Source: Amycolatopsis pittospori
GTDB taxonomy: Bacteria > Actinomycetota > Actinomycetes > Mycobacteriales > Pseudonocardiaceae
Direction of reading: 5' to 3'
DNA length: 64,000 bases
Assembly: GCF_013870525.1 (NCBI RefSeq)
Contig: NZ_JACBXD010000017.1
Location: 1-64,000 of the forward strand
Part shown: positions 55,796-64,000 of the stretch, one piece after another
Position numbering within the stretch: the first letter of the stretch is position 1
Layout of the letters: each line of letters begins with the position of its first letter
Notes under the pieces: model-generated
Databases searched by the model: none
What the model was told of the DNA's origin: nothing
The model's input: only the letters and a program-made list of their open reading frames with translations
Translations under genes and position numbers: made by a program

Positions 55796-58786
55796 GTGAT
55801 CTCCGTGGGAGAGCGGAGGTCGTTGGTCGTCGCGTCGCAATGCGATTCGTTGAACCTTCTTTCGTTCCTCCCCGACGTCGGACACGACGTTTCGACGGCT
55901 CTGCTCGATCCCGTGATCGGCGGCTGTGTCCCGGCGCTCGCGGACGGTCGCGGCCTGCTCGTCGACCCGACGTTGACCGAACTCGACGACGCGCTGGTCG
56001 AGGCGTTCGAGCGCGCGTCGGAGGACGAGGCGACACTTTTCCTTTCGCTCGTCGGGCACGGTGAATACGCCGACGACGACTTCTACTTCCTCACCAAGGA
56101 AACCAGCCTGCCGGTGGACAGCCGGAAGTCGTTCCTGTTCGCCCAGCGGATCAAGGAACTGCTCGGCCGCTACTCCACACTCGACGGGCTCGTGATCCTG
56201 CTCGACACCTGCCATGCGGGGATCGGCGCGCTCCAGGCCGGCAGGCGCTGGCTCCGGATCGTCGGCGAGGCGGGCAAACGCTTCGACCTGCTCACCGCGT
56301 CCGACGACCGGGTCGCGGCCAACGGCTGCTTCAGCCGTTCGCTGGTCACCGTGCTGCGTTCGGGGCACGAAAGTCTCGGCGAGCTCGTGCGCTGCGCGGA
56401 TCTCAAACGGGTCATCGCCGGGCTGTGCCCGATGCAGACCGCCGTCCACCTCGGTTTCGACGGCACTCGCGAAACGCTCGAAGCCGATCAGGGACTGTGG
56501 CTCGCGCTCAACTCGTCCCCCACCTGGCGCCGTTCTCCGCTGTCGGGCAACCCGGCCGCCCCCGACATCGAACGGCTGACCGCGAAGTACAAGCAGAATC
56601 CGCAACTCGGCGAGACCGTCGGGCATCTGCTCACCGGCGCCCGGCTGGTCGCGATCACCGGTGACGCCGGATCGGGGAAGTCGACGATGCTGGCGGCACT
56701 CGCGCGGCCTTCGGTGGCCGGGGCCTATGTGCCGCCGGACTTCCTGCACGCCGTCCTGTTCGCCTCCCGCGGTCAGACGGCGGAACAGATCGCGCGGGAA
56801 CTCGCCCGCCAGCTGCGGCGCACCGTCCCCGGCTTCACCGAGGCGGGAGAGGCGTTCTCAGGCGGTCTCGACGACGACGCACGCAGTGGCGCAAGCGCTT
56901 TCGATCTGCTGATCCTCGGCCCGCTACGGACACTCGCTCCACAGTGGACGGACAGCCCGGTGCGGATCGCGGTCGACGGTCTGGACGACGTCGACCCCGA
57001 CGTCCACGACCGGCTGGCCGGCTTCCTGTGGAGCCTGTCGACCGATCCGGAGCTGACGTGGCTGAAGACCGTGGTGGCCGCGCGGGACCCGAAGGACCTT
57101 CCCGTCGCCGTCGCGGTGCGGCTGATCCCGGTGCCCGCCCCCTGGAAGCCACCGACCCTCGATCCTCCGATCGTCTTCAGGCCGGGCTCGACGCAGTCGG
57201 GACAACAGGGATCGGCACAACCGTGGGACGAGACGGGGCACTGGACGGACAGCCGGGAAGCCGGCAGCAGCTCACCCACGTCGCCGAAGATCACCCCCGC
57301 CACCCTGATCATCGACGTGCCCGGACGGCCGCCCGTCAACCACGAACTCTCCTACGGGCTCACGACGCTCGGCCGCAGCAGGCGCGCCGCCCTCCGCGTC
57401 AGCGACTCGCGCGTTTCCCGGCTTCACTGCGAAATCCAGTGGGACGGCACGACCGCGTGGCTTTCCGATCTCGACTCCGCCAACGGCACACTCGTCAACG
57501 GGCGGCGGGTGCTGAACGCCGAACTCATGCACCGCGACGTGATCCGGATCGGCGACGCGACCATCACCTTCATCAGCGTCAGCCAGGAAGAGGTCTGGCC
57601 GGAGGCCGACGAAGACACCGGCTCGATCTCGTCGCCCCGGCCCGAACGCGCGGTCCTGCTGGACCTCCTGCACCTGGCGGCGGCGCGCGGTCCGATCCCG
57701 ATCTCGATCCTGACCAAGGCGAGCGCCGCCAGCGGCGGGCCGGGCAGGACGGTGCACGTGCGTGACATCCTCGCCGGACTCGGGGACACCGTCAGCCGCA
57801 CCCAAGCCGGTCTGACGACCGAAACCGTGCTGTGGACAGGCCCCCTGCCCGACGAGCCGCCGCGTTTCCACGCCCACCTGGCCGCGGCGACCGCCGACGT
57901 CGAACCGCCGTCCGCCGACGAAGAACCGACCCTCGAACAGTCCTACGCCGCCGCCAACGAAGCCGAGTACCTGTGGCTCGCGGGCCTGCGCGAGGACGCC
58001 GTCCGCTCGCTGGAGCGCCGAGCGTCCAGCATCCCCGTCGAGAACCGGGAGCGGTGGGCCGTGTGGGCGAACCGGGCAGCGAGGGAACTCGGGGAGAGCG
58101 ACCGGATCACGTTGCGGTTTAAGGCACGGCACGCGACTTGGGCGGGCAAGGCCGGTGATACGGCCGGCGCGCTCGACCGGTTCGAGAGTCTGCTGCCGGT
58201 CGTCGTCGAAGCGTTCGGCGCGGGCGACGAAGACGTGCTGAGCATCCGGAACAACATCGGTCACCTGCTCGGTGAACTGGATCGCCCCGAGGATTCACGA
58301 ACCGCGTTCGAAACCCTCGTCCGGGACGCGACCGGCGCGCTGGGCCCGAGCCACCGGGAGACACTGCACGCGCGGCATCTCCTGGCCGTGGCGACCGGCA
58401 AGACCGGCGACGGCGTGGAAGCCCTGCGCCTGAGCCGGGAACTGTTGCCCCGTGCGAAGAACGCGTTGGGCGACGACGTGATCGTCATGCACGTCCGGCA
58501 CAACATCGCGTTCTGGAGTGCGCTGATCGAGGACGCGCCTCCAGCGGTGCTGGAATACCTACAGCTGCTGACCGAAGCAAGGGAACGGCTGGGCGACCGG
58601 CATCCCGACGTCCTCGACCTCCGGTTCGGCCAGGCCTTGGCTCGCGCGAAAGCCGGTCAGATCACCGAAGCACTGTCGGAATGGTCTTTGCTGCTGGACG
58701 ATTCCGTCGAGGTCCGGGGTGAACGGCATCCGGGAACGAAGAAGATTCGCGAGCAGCTCGCGCAATGGCGAGCCAAAGAGTCGTGA
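55796..58786 (+). CDS. Caspase-like/STAND NTPase/FHA/TPR multidomain protein
   Basis: 996 residues. (1) Caspase-like peptidase, about 5-240: catalytic His88 in LVGHGEY, Cys139 in ILLDTCHAG. (2) P-loop NTPase, about 255-445: GDAGSGKST (289-297), Walker B-like IAVDGLDDVD (391-400). (3) Pro/Ser-rich linker, 450-500. (4) FHA domain, about 503-595: TLGRSRRA, SRLHCEI and DSANGTLVNG, the phosphothreonine-binding residues. (5) A winged-helix-like part, about 610-690. (6) TPR-type helices, about 735-990, with LGPSHRETLHARHLLAVA and GDRHPDVLDLRFGQALA. It looks like a signal-gated protease. Start is GTG 55796; GTG 55805 is an alternative. A family B repeat follows the stop. Confidence 0.87.
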   Translation: MISVGERRSLVVASQCDSLNLLSFLPDVGHDVSTALLDPVIGGCVPALADGRGLLVDPTLTELDDALVEAFERASEDEATLFLSLVGHGEYADDDFYFLTKETSLPVDSRKSFLFAQRIKELLGRYSTLDGLVILLDTCHAGIGALQAGRRWLRIVGEAGKRFDLLTASDDRVAANGCFSRSLVTVLRSGHESLGELVRCADLKRVIAGLCPMQTAVHLGFDGTRETLEADQGLWLALNSSPTWRRSPLSGNPAAPDIERLTAKYKQNPQLGETVGHLLTGARLVAITGDAGSGKSTMLAALARPSVAGAYVPPDFLHAVLFASRGQTAEQIARELARQLRRTVPGFTEAGEAFSGGLDDDARSGASAFDLLILGPLRTLAPQWTDSPVRIAVDGLDDVDPDVHDRLAGFLWSLSTDPELTWLKTVVAARDPKDLPVAVAVRLIPVPAPWKPPTLDPPIVFRPGSTQSGQQGSAQPWDETGHWTDSREAGSSSPTSPKITPATLIIDVPGRPPVNHELSYGLTTLGRSRRAALRVSDSRVSRLHCEIQWDGTTAWLSDLDSANGTLVNGRRVLNAELMHRDVIRIGDATITFISVSQEEVWPEADEDTGSISSPRPERAVLLDLLHLAAARGPIPISILTKASAASGGPGRTVHVRDILAGLGDTVSRTQAGLTTETVLWTGPLPDEPPRFHAHLAAATADVEPPSADEEPTLEQSYAAANEAEYLWLAGLREDAVRSLERRASSIPVENRERWAVWANRAARELGESDRITLRFKARHATWAGKAGDTAGALDRFESLLPVVVEAFGAGDEDVLSIRNNIGHLLGELDRPEDSRTAFETLVRDATGALGPSHRETLHARHLLAVATGKTGDGVEALRLSRELLPRAKNALGDDVIVMHVRHNIAFWSALIEDAPPAVLEYLQLLTEARERLGDRHPDVLDLRFGQALARAKAGQITEALSEWSLLLDDSVEVRGERHPGTKKIREQLAQWRAKES

Positions 58787-58799
58787 GACCCCTGGCCAA

Positions 58800-58863
58800 C
58801 GCGTTTAGTCCTCTAAATGCGATGGTTGCGTGTGCATCCAGCGCAAGTAGAGGACTAAACGCG
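58800..58863. repeat. Palindromic repeat family B, copy 4 (64 bp, imperfect)
   Basis: Outer arms CGCGTTTAGTCCTCT/AGAGGACTAAACGCG are perfect; the inner stem (AAATGCGATGG) has several mismatches. It fills the gap between the convergent caspase-STAND and whiA genes. Confidence 0.85.
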
Positions 58864-58869
58864 GGTGAG

Positions 58870-59859
58870 TCAGGCCTCGTCTTCTTCCAGCATGTCCGGG
58901 GTGACCGCGGATTCGGTGTCCGGGATGCCTTGTTCCTTCGCCTTCTTGTCGGCCATCGCCAGCAGACGGCGTATACGGCCGGCGACGGCGTCCTTGGTCA
59001 TCTGCGGGTCGGACAGCTGGCCGAGCTCTTCGAGCGAGGCCTGCCGGTTCGACAGCCGCAGTTTGCCCGCGGCGAGCAGGTGGTCCGGGGCGGATTCGCC
59101 GAGGATGTCCAAGGCTCGTTCGACCCTGGCCGCCGCGGCGACGGCCGCGCGGGCCGAGCGGCGCAGGTTGGCGTCGTCGAAGTTCGCGAGCCGGTTCGCG
59201 GTGGCGCGCACCTCGCGGCGCATCCGCCGCTCTTCCCACGCGAGCACGCTCGTGTGAGCGCCGAGACGCGTCAGCAGGGCACCGATCGCGTCGCCGTCAC
59301 GCACGACGACGCGGTCCGCGCCGCGGACCTCGCGCGACTTCGCCTGGATGCCCATCCGCCGGGCGGCGCCGACGAGCGCCAGCGCGGCCTCGGGGCCCGG
59401 GCAGGTGACTTCGAGCGACGACGAGCGGCCGGGTTCGGTGAGTGAACCGTGTGCCAGGAACGCGCCGCGCCAGGCGGCTTCCGCGTCGGCGACGCCACCG
59501 GAGACGACGGCGGCGGGCAGTCCGCGCACGGGACGGCCGCGCTGGTCGATCAGGCCGGTCTGCCGCGCGAGTCCTTCGCCGTCCTTGACCACCCGGACGA
59601 CGTACCGCGTGCCCTTGCGCAGCCCACTGGAAGAAATGACGTGCACGTCGGACTGGTGTCCGTACAGTTCGTGGATCTCCTTACGCAGCCGCCTCGCCAC
59701 CGAACCGGTGTCGAGTTCAGCCTCCACCACGACGCGGCCGGCCACGATGTGCAGCCCTCCCGCGAATCGCAGCATCGACGCGACCTCCGCGCGGCGCGGG
59801 CCGATCTTGGTGATCTCCAGCCGGCTCAGCTCGTCCTTCACGGCGGCGGTCATCGCCAT
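58870..59859 (-). CDS. whiA: WhiA sporulation/cell-division regulator
   Basis: 329 residues. An N-terminal LAGLIDADG-like fold ([39 protein letters not shown]-type [18 protein letters not shown]) is joined to a C-terminal helix-turn-helix ([33 protein letters not shown]). WhiA activates cell-division and development genes with WhiB in Streptomyces. GGAGGGG lies five bases before the ATG. It ends the uvrC-rapZ-yvcK-whiA set. Confidence 0.95.
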   Translation of the reverse strand: MAMTAAVKDELSRLEITKIGPRRAEVASMLRFAGGLHIVAGRVVVEAELDTGSVARRLRKEIHELYGHQSDVHVISSSGLRKGTRYVVRVVKDGEGLARQTGLIDQRGRPVRGLPAAVVSGGVADAEAAWRGAFLAHGSLTEPGRSSSLEVTCPGPEAALALVGAARRMGIQAKSREVRGADRVVVRDGDAIGALLTRLGAHTSVLAWEERRMRREVRATANRLANFDDANLRRSARAAVAAAARVERALDILGESAPDHLLAAGKLRLSNRQASLEELGQLSDPQMTKDAVAGRIRRLLAMADKKAKEQGIPDTESAVTPDMLEEDEA

Positions 59860-59877
59860 CGCTGCCCCTCCATACCT

Positions 59878-60855
59878 TCAGCTCCTCCCCCGGTGAGACT
59901 CCAGAGCGTCCCGCATACAGCTCGCGAGCGCATCAGGATCATGCCGCCCCGTCACGACCGGGTCAGCCACCGCCCCCAGCAACGCCCGCGCGCCGAGTCT
60001 CCCGGCCGCGTCCCGCAACCGGGCTGGTGAGGGCACCGAGTCACCATCCGCGATCACCGCGTCCACCCGCAATTCCGGGGCGTGTTCGAACAGTACGTCG
60101 AGATGCTTCTCCGGAGAGAATCCCGCCGTCTCCCCCGGCTGGGGGATCAGATTCAGAATGACCACCTTCGTGGCGTCCGTTCGGAGCAACGCGTCGTGCA
60201 GGTCCGGCACCAGCAGATGCGGCAGCACACTGGTGAACCACGACCCGGGGCCGAGGAACACGACGTCCGCGCCGAGCACCGCTTCGATCGCCTCGGGGCA
60301 GCCTCGCGGCGGCCGGTCGGCCTGACCGCTCGGGTGCAGGCTGATCCGGTGCACCTGACCGGGTGTGGTCGCCACGGCCACCTGACCGCGGATCCGCCGC
60401 ATCGCCTCGGGATTCTCGGCGTCCAGCCCCGAAACCTCACCTTGAATTTCCAGCGGTTCGGGTGACATCGGCAGGACGCGGCCGGAGATGCCCATCAGCC
60501 TGCTCGCCTCGTCGAGCGCGGCGACCGGGTCGCCGAGCACCTCGAACAGCCCGGCCAGCAACAGGTTCCCGACCGCGTGCCCGGCGAGTGCCCCGTCACC
60601 GCCGAAGCGATGCTGGAACACCTCCGCCCACAGCGTTCCGCCGTCTTCGGCGGCGAACGCGGCGAACGCCTGCCGCAGGTCACCCGGCGGGAGCAGCCCG
60701 AGTTCCCGGCGCAGCCTGCCGGACGAGCCGCCGTCGTCGGCGACGGTGACCACGGCGGTGACCTGCGACGTCACCCGGCGCAAGGCGGTGAGGGTGGCGT
60801 GCAGGCCGTGCCCGCCACCCAGTGCCACCGCGCGCAGGTCGCTACTCGCGGCCAA
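59878..60855 (-). CDS. yvcK: YvcK/CofD-like (gluconeogenesis factor) protein
   Basis: 325 residues. VALGGGHGLHATLTALRR, VTVADDGGSSGRLRRELG and PGDLRQAFAAFA are the family's nucleotide-sugar and substrate loops; VVFLGPGSWFTSVLPHLLV follows. Homologues bind UDP-sugars and adjust cell-wall supply (CuvA in mycobacteria). Start is probably TTG at 60855, overlapping the rapZ end by 14 bp; the next GTG (60828) would cut close to the first strand. Confidence 0.92.
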   Translation of the reverse strand: MAASSDLRAVALGGGHGLHATLTALRRVTSQVTAVVTVADDGGSSGRLRRELGLLPPGDLRQAFAAFAAEDGGTLWAEVFQHRFGGDGALAGHAVGNLLLAGLFEVLGDPVAALDEASRLMGISGRVLPMSPEPLEIQGEVSGLDAENPEAMRRIRGQVAVATTPGQVHRISLHPSGQADRPPRGCPEAIEAVLGADVVFLGPGSWFTSVLPHLLVPDLHDALLRTDATKVVILNLIPQPGETAGFSPEKHLDVLFEHAPELRVDAVIADGDSVPSPARLRDAAGRLGARALLGAVADPVVTGRHDPDALASCMRDALESHRGRS

Positions 60856-61732
60856 GGTCGCGGTGCACCACCTTCACGGCCATACCGTCCTCATTGGACA
60901 GCCGCTGGGCGAGCTCCTCGGAAATGGCGACACTGCGGTGCTTTCCGCCGGTGCAGCCGACGGCCAGCGTCAGATACCGCTTGCCCTCACGCTTGTACCC
61001 GGCGCCGATGAGGCGCAGCAGCTGGTGATAGCGGTCGAGGAACTCGTCCGCGCCTTCCTGGCTGAGCACGTAGTTGCGGACCTCGCCCTCGAGACCGGTG
61101 TGGTCACGCAGTTCCGGGATCCAGAACGGGTTCGGCAGGAACCGGACGTCCATCACCAGATCCGCGTCCATCGGCAGGCCGTACTTGTAGCCGAACGACA
61201 GCACGGTGACCCGGGTCTGCGTGCTGGCCTCGGAGCCGAAGGCGTCCTCGATCTTGGCGCGCAGGTCGTGCACCGAAAGCGACGACGTGTCGAGCACGAG
61301 GTCGGCCTCTTCCCGCAGCGGCTCCAGCAGCGTGCGCTCGGCGGTGATGCCGTCGGCGAGCCTGCCGTCACCCTGCATCGGGTGCCCGCGGCGGACGGCC
61401 TCGAAGCGGCGCACCAGCACCGCGTCGGTGGCCTCCAGGAACAGCACGCGCGGCTTGTAGCCGCGGGCGTCGAGGTCCTTGATGACCGACGCGAGGTCGT
61501 CGGTGAACGCGCGCGAGCGCACGTCCATCACCACGGCGACCTTGGTGATCGCGCCCCGCGCCTGCGCGCCGAGTTCGACCATGGTGGCGATCAGCTCGGG
61601 CGGCAGGTTGTCCACGACGAACCAGCCCAGGTCCTCCAGGCATTTCGCCGCGGTACTGCGGCCCGCCCCGGACAGCCCTGAGACGACCGCGACCTCCATT
61701 CCGGAACCGCGGCCTTCTTCTTGCGCACTCAC
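60842..61732 (-). CDS. rapZ: RapZ/YvcJ-like nucleotide-binding protein
   Basis: 296 residues. The P-loop reads GLSGAGRSTAAKCLEDLGW, with Arg in place of the usual lysine; the M. tuberculosis orthologue also has Arg there, so this is a lineage feature. VVMDVRSRAFTDDL, FGYKYGLPMDADLVMDVRFLPNP and IGCTGGKHRSV-like VGCTGGKHRSVAI are family motifs. In E. coli RapZ guides RNase E to glmZ; the actinobacterial role is unsettled. GTG at 61732 after AAAGGA; an ATG 11 codons in is possible. Confidence 0.93.
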   Translation of the reverse strand: MSAQEEGRGSGMEVAVVSGLSGAGRSTAAKCLEDLGWFVVDNLPPELIATMVELGAQARGAITKVAVVMDVRSRAFTDDLASVIKDLDARGYKPRVLFLEATDAVLVRRFEAVRRGHPMQGDGRLADGITAERTLLEPLREEADLVLDTSSLSVHDLRAKIEDAFGSEASTQTRVTVLSFGYKYGLPMDADLVMDVRFLPNPFWIPELRDHTGLEGEVRNYVLSQEGADEFLDRYHQLLRLIGAGYKREGKRYLTLAVGCTGGKHRSVAISEELAQRLSNEDGMAVKVVHRDLGRE

Positions 61733-61749
61733 GATGGTCCTTTCCCCGA

Positions 61750-63708
61750 TCACGTACTGGACTCCCCCGCCGACGCGGCTTTCTCCCCTGCGAGCGCCGC
61801 GACGACCGCCTCCGCGGTGCGCCTGCCGAAGCCGGGCACCGCCTCGATCTCCTCGATCCTTGCTTCGCGGAGTTTCCGCACCGAGCCGAAATGTTTGATC
61901 AGCGCGGTACGACGAGCCTGCCCCAGTCCGGGCACACCGTCCAATGCGGACACCTGCATCCGCTTGGACCGCTTCTCCCGGTGGTACCGGATGGCGAAGC
62001 GATGTGCCTCGTCGCGCAGCCGCTGCAACAGGTACAGCGCGTCGGAGGTGCGCGGCAGGATCACCGGATCGGGATCGCCCGGCAGCCACACCTCCTCCAG
62101 CCGTTTCGCCAGGCCGACCACGGCCAGGTCGGTGATGCCGAGTTCCGAGAGCACGTCCGCGGCCGCGGTGGCCTGCGGGCCCGCGCCGTCGACGACGAGC
62201 AGATTCGGCGCGTAGGCGAACTTGCGCGGTTTCCCGGTCTCCGGGTCGATGCCCGGCCGGTCCGGATCGACCGGCGCGTCCTCGGCCGTTTCCTTGAGGT
62301 AGCGGGAAAAACGGCGGCGGACGACCTCGGCGATCGACGCGACATCGCCTTCCTCCGCGGCCTCGCGCAGCGCGAAGCGCCGGTACTCGGACTTGCGTGG
62401 GATGCCGTCCTCGAACACCACGAGCGACGCGACCACGTCGCTGCCCTGGATATGGCTGATGTCGACGCATTCGATGCGCAGCGGCGCGGTTTCCAGCGCC
62501 AGGTAGTCCTGCAGTTCCGCCAGCGCGGCGGACCGCGCGGTGAGGTCTCCGGCACGGCGCAGTTTGTGCTGGGTGAACGCCTCGCCCGCGTTGCGCGTCA
62601 CCGTCTCCGCGAGCGCGCGCTTGTCGCCGCGCTGCGGCACCCGCAGGCTCACTCGTGAACCGCGCAGCCCGGAAAGCCACTCGCCCACCGCTTCGGCGTC
62701 GGCGGGCAGTTCCGGGACGAGCACCTCGCGCGGCACCGGGGACCCGAGATCGGGGTCGTCCGCGCGTTCGGCCTCTTCGCCGTAGAACTGGGTGAGGAAG
62801 TGGTCGACGAGGTCCTTGACGTCCATCTCCTCGGCCTTGTCGATCACCCAGCCGCGCTGGCCGCGGACCCGGCCGCCGCGCACGTGGAAGACCTGGACCG
62901 CGGCTTCGAGTTCGTCATGGGCGAAGGCGACGACGTCGGCATCCGTGCCGTCGCCGAGCACGACGGCCTGCTTCTCCATCGCGCGCCGCAGCGCGCCGAG
63001 GTCGTCGCGCAGGCGAGCCGCGCGCTCGAATTCCAGTTCCTCGGACGCGGCCGCCATTTCCTGTTCCAGGCGGCGGATCAACGCGTCGGTGCGGCCGGCG
63101 AGGAAGTCGCAGAAGTCCTCGACGATCGCGCGATGCTCGTCGGCGGAGACCTTGCCTACGCACGGCGCGGAACATTTGCCGATGTAGCCGAGCAGGCAGG
63201 GCCTGCCGATCTGGCCGTGGCGTTTGAAGACCCCGGCCGTGCAGGTGCGCGCCGGGAAGACCCGCAGCAGCAGGTCGAGCGTCTCGCGGATGGCCCAGGC
63301 GTGCGCGTACGGCCCGAAGTACCGGACGCCCTTCTTGCGCGCGCCGCGATAGACGTGCAGGCGCGGGAACTCCTCGTTCATGGTGACGGCGAGGACCGGG
63401 TAGCTCTTGTCGTCGCGGTAGCGGACGTTGAACCGCGGGTCGAACTCCTTGATCCAGTTGTACTCCAGCTGGAGCGCCTCGACCTCGGTGCCGACCACGG
63501 TCCACTCGACGCTCGCCGCCGTCGTCACCATCTGGCGCGTGCGCGGGTGCAGGCCCGTGATGTCGGCGAAGTACGAGTTCAGCCTGCTGCGGAGACTTTT
63601 CGCCTTGCCGACGTAGACGACCCGCTTCGTGGCGTCACGAAATTTGTACACGCCAGGGGCGTCCGGGATGCTCCCCGGCGAGGGACGGTAGGTGGTCGGG
63701 TCAGCCAC
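61750..63708 (-). CDS. uvrC: UvrC excinuclease subunit
   Basis: 652 residues. GIY-YIG nuclease at the N-terminus ([24 protein letters not shown]), a cysteine cluster ([22 protein letters not shown]), UVR motif region ([22 protein letters not shown]), RNase H-like nuclease ([21 protein letters not shown]) and C-terminal helix-hairpin-helices ([19 protein letters not shown]). It cuts both sides of DNA damage with UvrAB. The GTG at 63708 follows TAGGCT by seven bases, so the mRNA is likely leaderless. Confidence 0.96.
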   Translation of the reverse strand: MADPTTYRPSPGSIPDAPGVYKFRDATKRVVYVGKAKSLRSRLNSYFADITGLHPRTRQMVTTAASVEWTVVGTEVEALQLEYNWIKEFDPRFNVRYRDDKSYPVLAVTMNEEFPRLHVYRGARKKGVRYFGPYAHAWAIRETLDLLLRVFPARTCTAGVFKRHGQIGRPCLLGYIGKCSAPCVGKVSADEHRAIVEDFCDFLAGRTDALIRRLEQEMAAASEELEFERAARLRDDLGALRRAMEKQAVVLGDGTDADVVAFAHDELEAAVQVFHVRGGRVRGQRGWVIDKAEEMDVKDLVDHFLTQFYGEEAERADDPDLGSPVPREVLVPELPADAEAVGEWLSGLRGSRVSLRVPQRGDKRALAETVTRNAGEAFTQHKLRRAGDLTARSAALAELQDYLALETAPLRIECVDISHIQGSDVVASLVVFEDGIPRKSEYRRFALREAAEEGDVASIAEVVRRRFSRYLKETAEDAPVDPDRPGIDPETGKPRKFAYAPNLLVVDGAGPQATAAADVLSELGITDLAVVGLAKRLEEVWLPGDPDPVILPRTSDALYLLQRLRDEAHRFAIRYHREKRSKRMQVSALDGVPGLGQARRTALIKHFGSVRKLREARIEEIEAVPGFGRRTAEAVVAALAGEKAASAGESST

Positions 63709-63715
63709 ATCGCCA

Positions 63716-63721
63716 AGCCTA
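63716..63721 (-). promoter_or_regulatory. Likely -10 box (TAGGCT), leaderless start for uvrC
   Basis: TAGGCT on the minus strand, seven bases before the GTG at 63708; no ribosome-binding site is present. Confidence 0.45.
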
Positions 63722-63946
63722 TGGGGCAGCACCGACAGTCTTACGAGCCCCCATGCTCTAACACTCGCACGGGTGGCGGTTACCACCATGCGGTGCGCAT
63801 TTCGCCACGCATACCGACCTAAGTCGGATATTCGGCCGGACCAGACGTTCGTTGGTTCCTAGCGGGTGAACTGGGTGATTACTTTCCGTCTCAGTTCCAT
63901 TTCACTCGGTTCTTCGTCAGATGACGCTCGAAAGGACTCCTGCACC

Positions 63947-64000
63947 GTGAGCCGTCTTCGTACGCTGGGCGCCGCCACCCTCGCCGCCGCAGCCCTCACC
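63947..64000 (+). CDS. Start of a secreted protein (18 codons visible)
   Basis: A GTG preceded by GAAAGGA opens a frame that runs off the window: VSRLRTLGAATLAAAALT, a signal-peptide start with basic residues followed by an Ala/Leu core. Nothing more can be said about the product. The 238 bp upstream, back to uvrC, hold the divergent promoters and a small CCGAC/GTCGG dyad at 63814-63827. Confidence 0.6.
   Translation, partial: MSRLRTLGAATLAAAALT

Overview
High-GC actinomycete chromosome. The gene content and order point to Pseudonocardiaceae, most likely Amycolatopsis. This is judged from synteny and style (GTG starts, overlapping GTGA/ATGA junctions, leaderless-looking genes, WhiA, RbpA, mycobacterium-like suf and pentose-phosphate order); no database was searched. 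There is no rRNA, tRNA, CRISPR array, transposase or phage gene in the window. I see no biosynthetic gene cluster.

Layout. 1-4 kb: end of an MFS transporter, an AarF/UbiB kinase-like protein, a type I signal peptidase and a YnfA-type small membrane protein. 4-10.5 kb (minus strand): the complete SUF iron-sulfur operon sufR-B-D-C-S-U-T. 10.6-15.1 kb (plus): mptB-like mannosyltransferase, a two-gene ABC exporter and ctaA. 15.2-22 kb: fatty acid desaturase, a coupled small protein/ATP-grasp pair, quinone oxidoreductase, GNAT, FKBP lipoprotein and a HelD/HelR-type RNA polymerase motor. 22-31.5 kb: ctaB (minus), then the pentose-phosphate operon tkt-tal-pgi-zwf-opcA-pgl. 32-37 kb: a lone sensor kinase, then the minus-strand glycolytic operon gap-pgk-tpiA followed by secG and rbpA. 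37-39.4 kb: an AlkZ-like winged-helix protein and a double-GNAT protein. 58.9-63.7 kb (minus): uvrC-rapZ-yvcK-whiA, an order conserved in actinobacteria. A new secreted-protein gene begins at the right edge.

Accessory content lies between 39.6 and 58.8 kb. First comes a three-gene cassette (39673-46436): a 1492-residue SMC-like coiled-coil ATPase, a winged-helix protein and a kleisin-like protein. It resembles MksBEF/Wadjet but has no JetD-type nuclease. Next are secreted proteins: an 852-residue fusion of CBM, two Fn3, sugar dehydrogenase and PEBP domains, a ricin-type lectin and a HAF-like protein. After a Nudix, a TetR/sterol-desaturase pair and gpgS comes a divergent pair: an alpha/beta hydrolase and a 996-residue caspase-like/STAND NTPase/FHA/TPR protein (55796-58786). 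The SMC cassette and the caspase-STAND locus are the best candidates for undescribed systems.

The window also carries three families of long palindromic repeats, almost always at the 3' ends of genes. Family A is 55 bp (two identical copies and one variant). Family B is 64-74 bp (four copies whose variable stems co-vary). Family C is a nested 53-bp palindrome. They probably act as bidirectional terminators or mobile palindromic elements. Several genes (ctaA, uvrC, the FKBP gene, tetR, nudix, mptB) have a TANNNT box 6-7 nt before the start codon, which predicts leaderless mRNAs.
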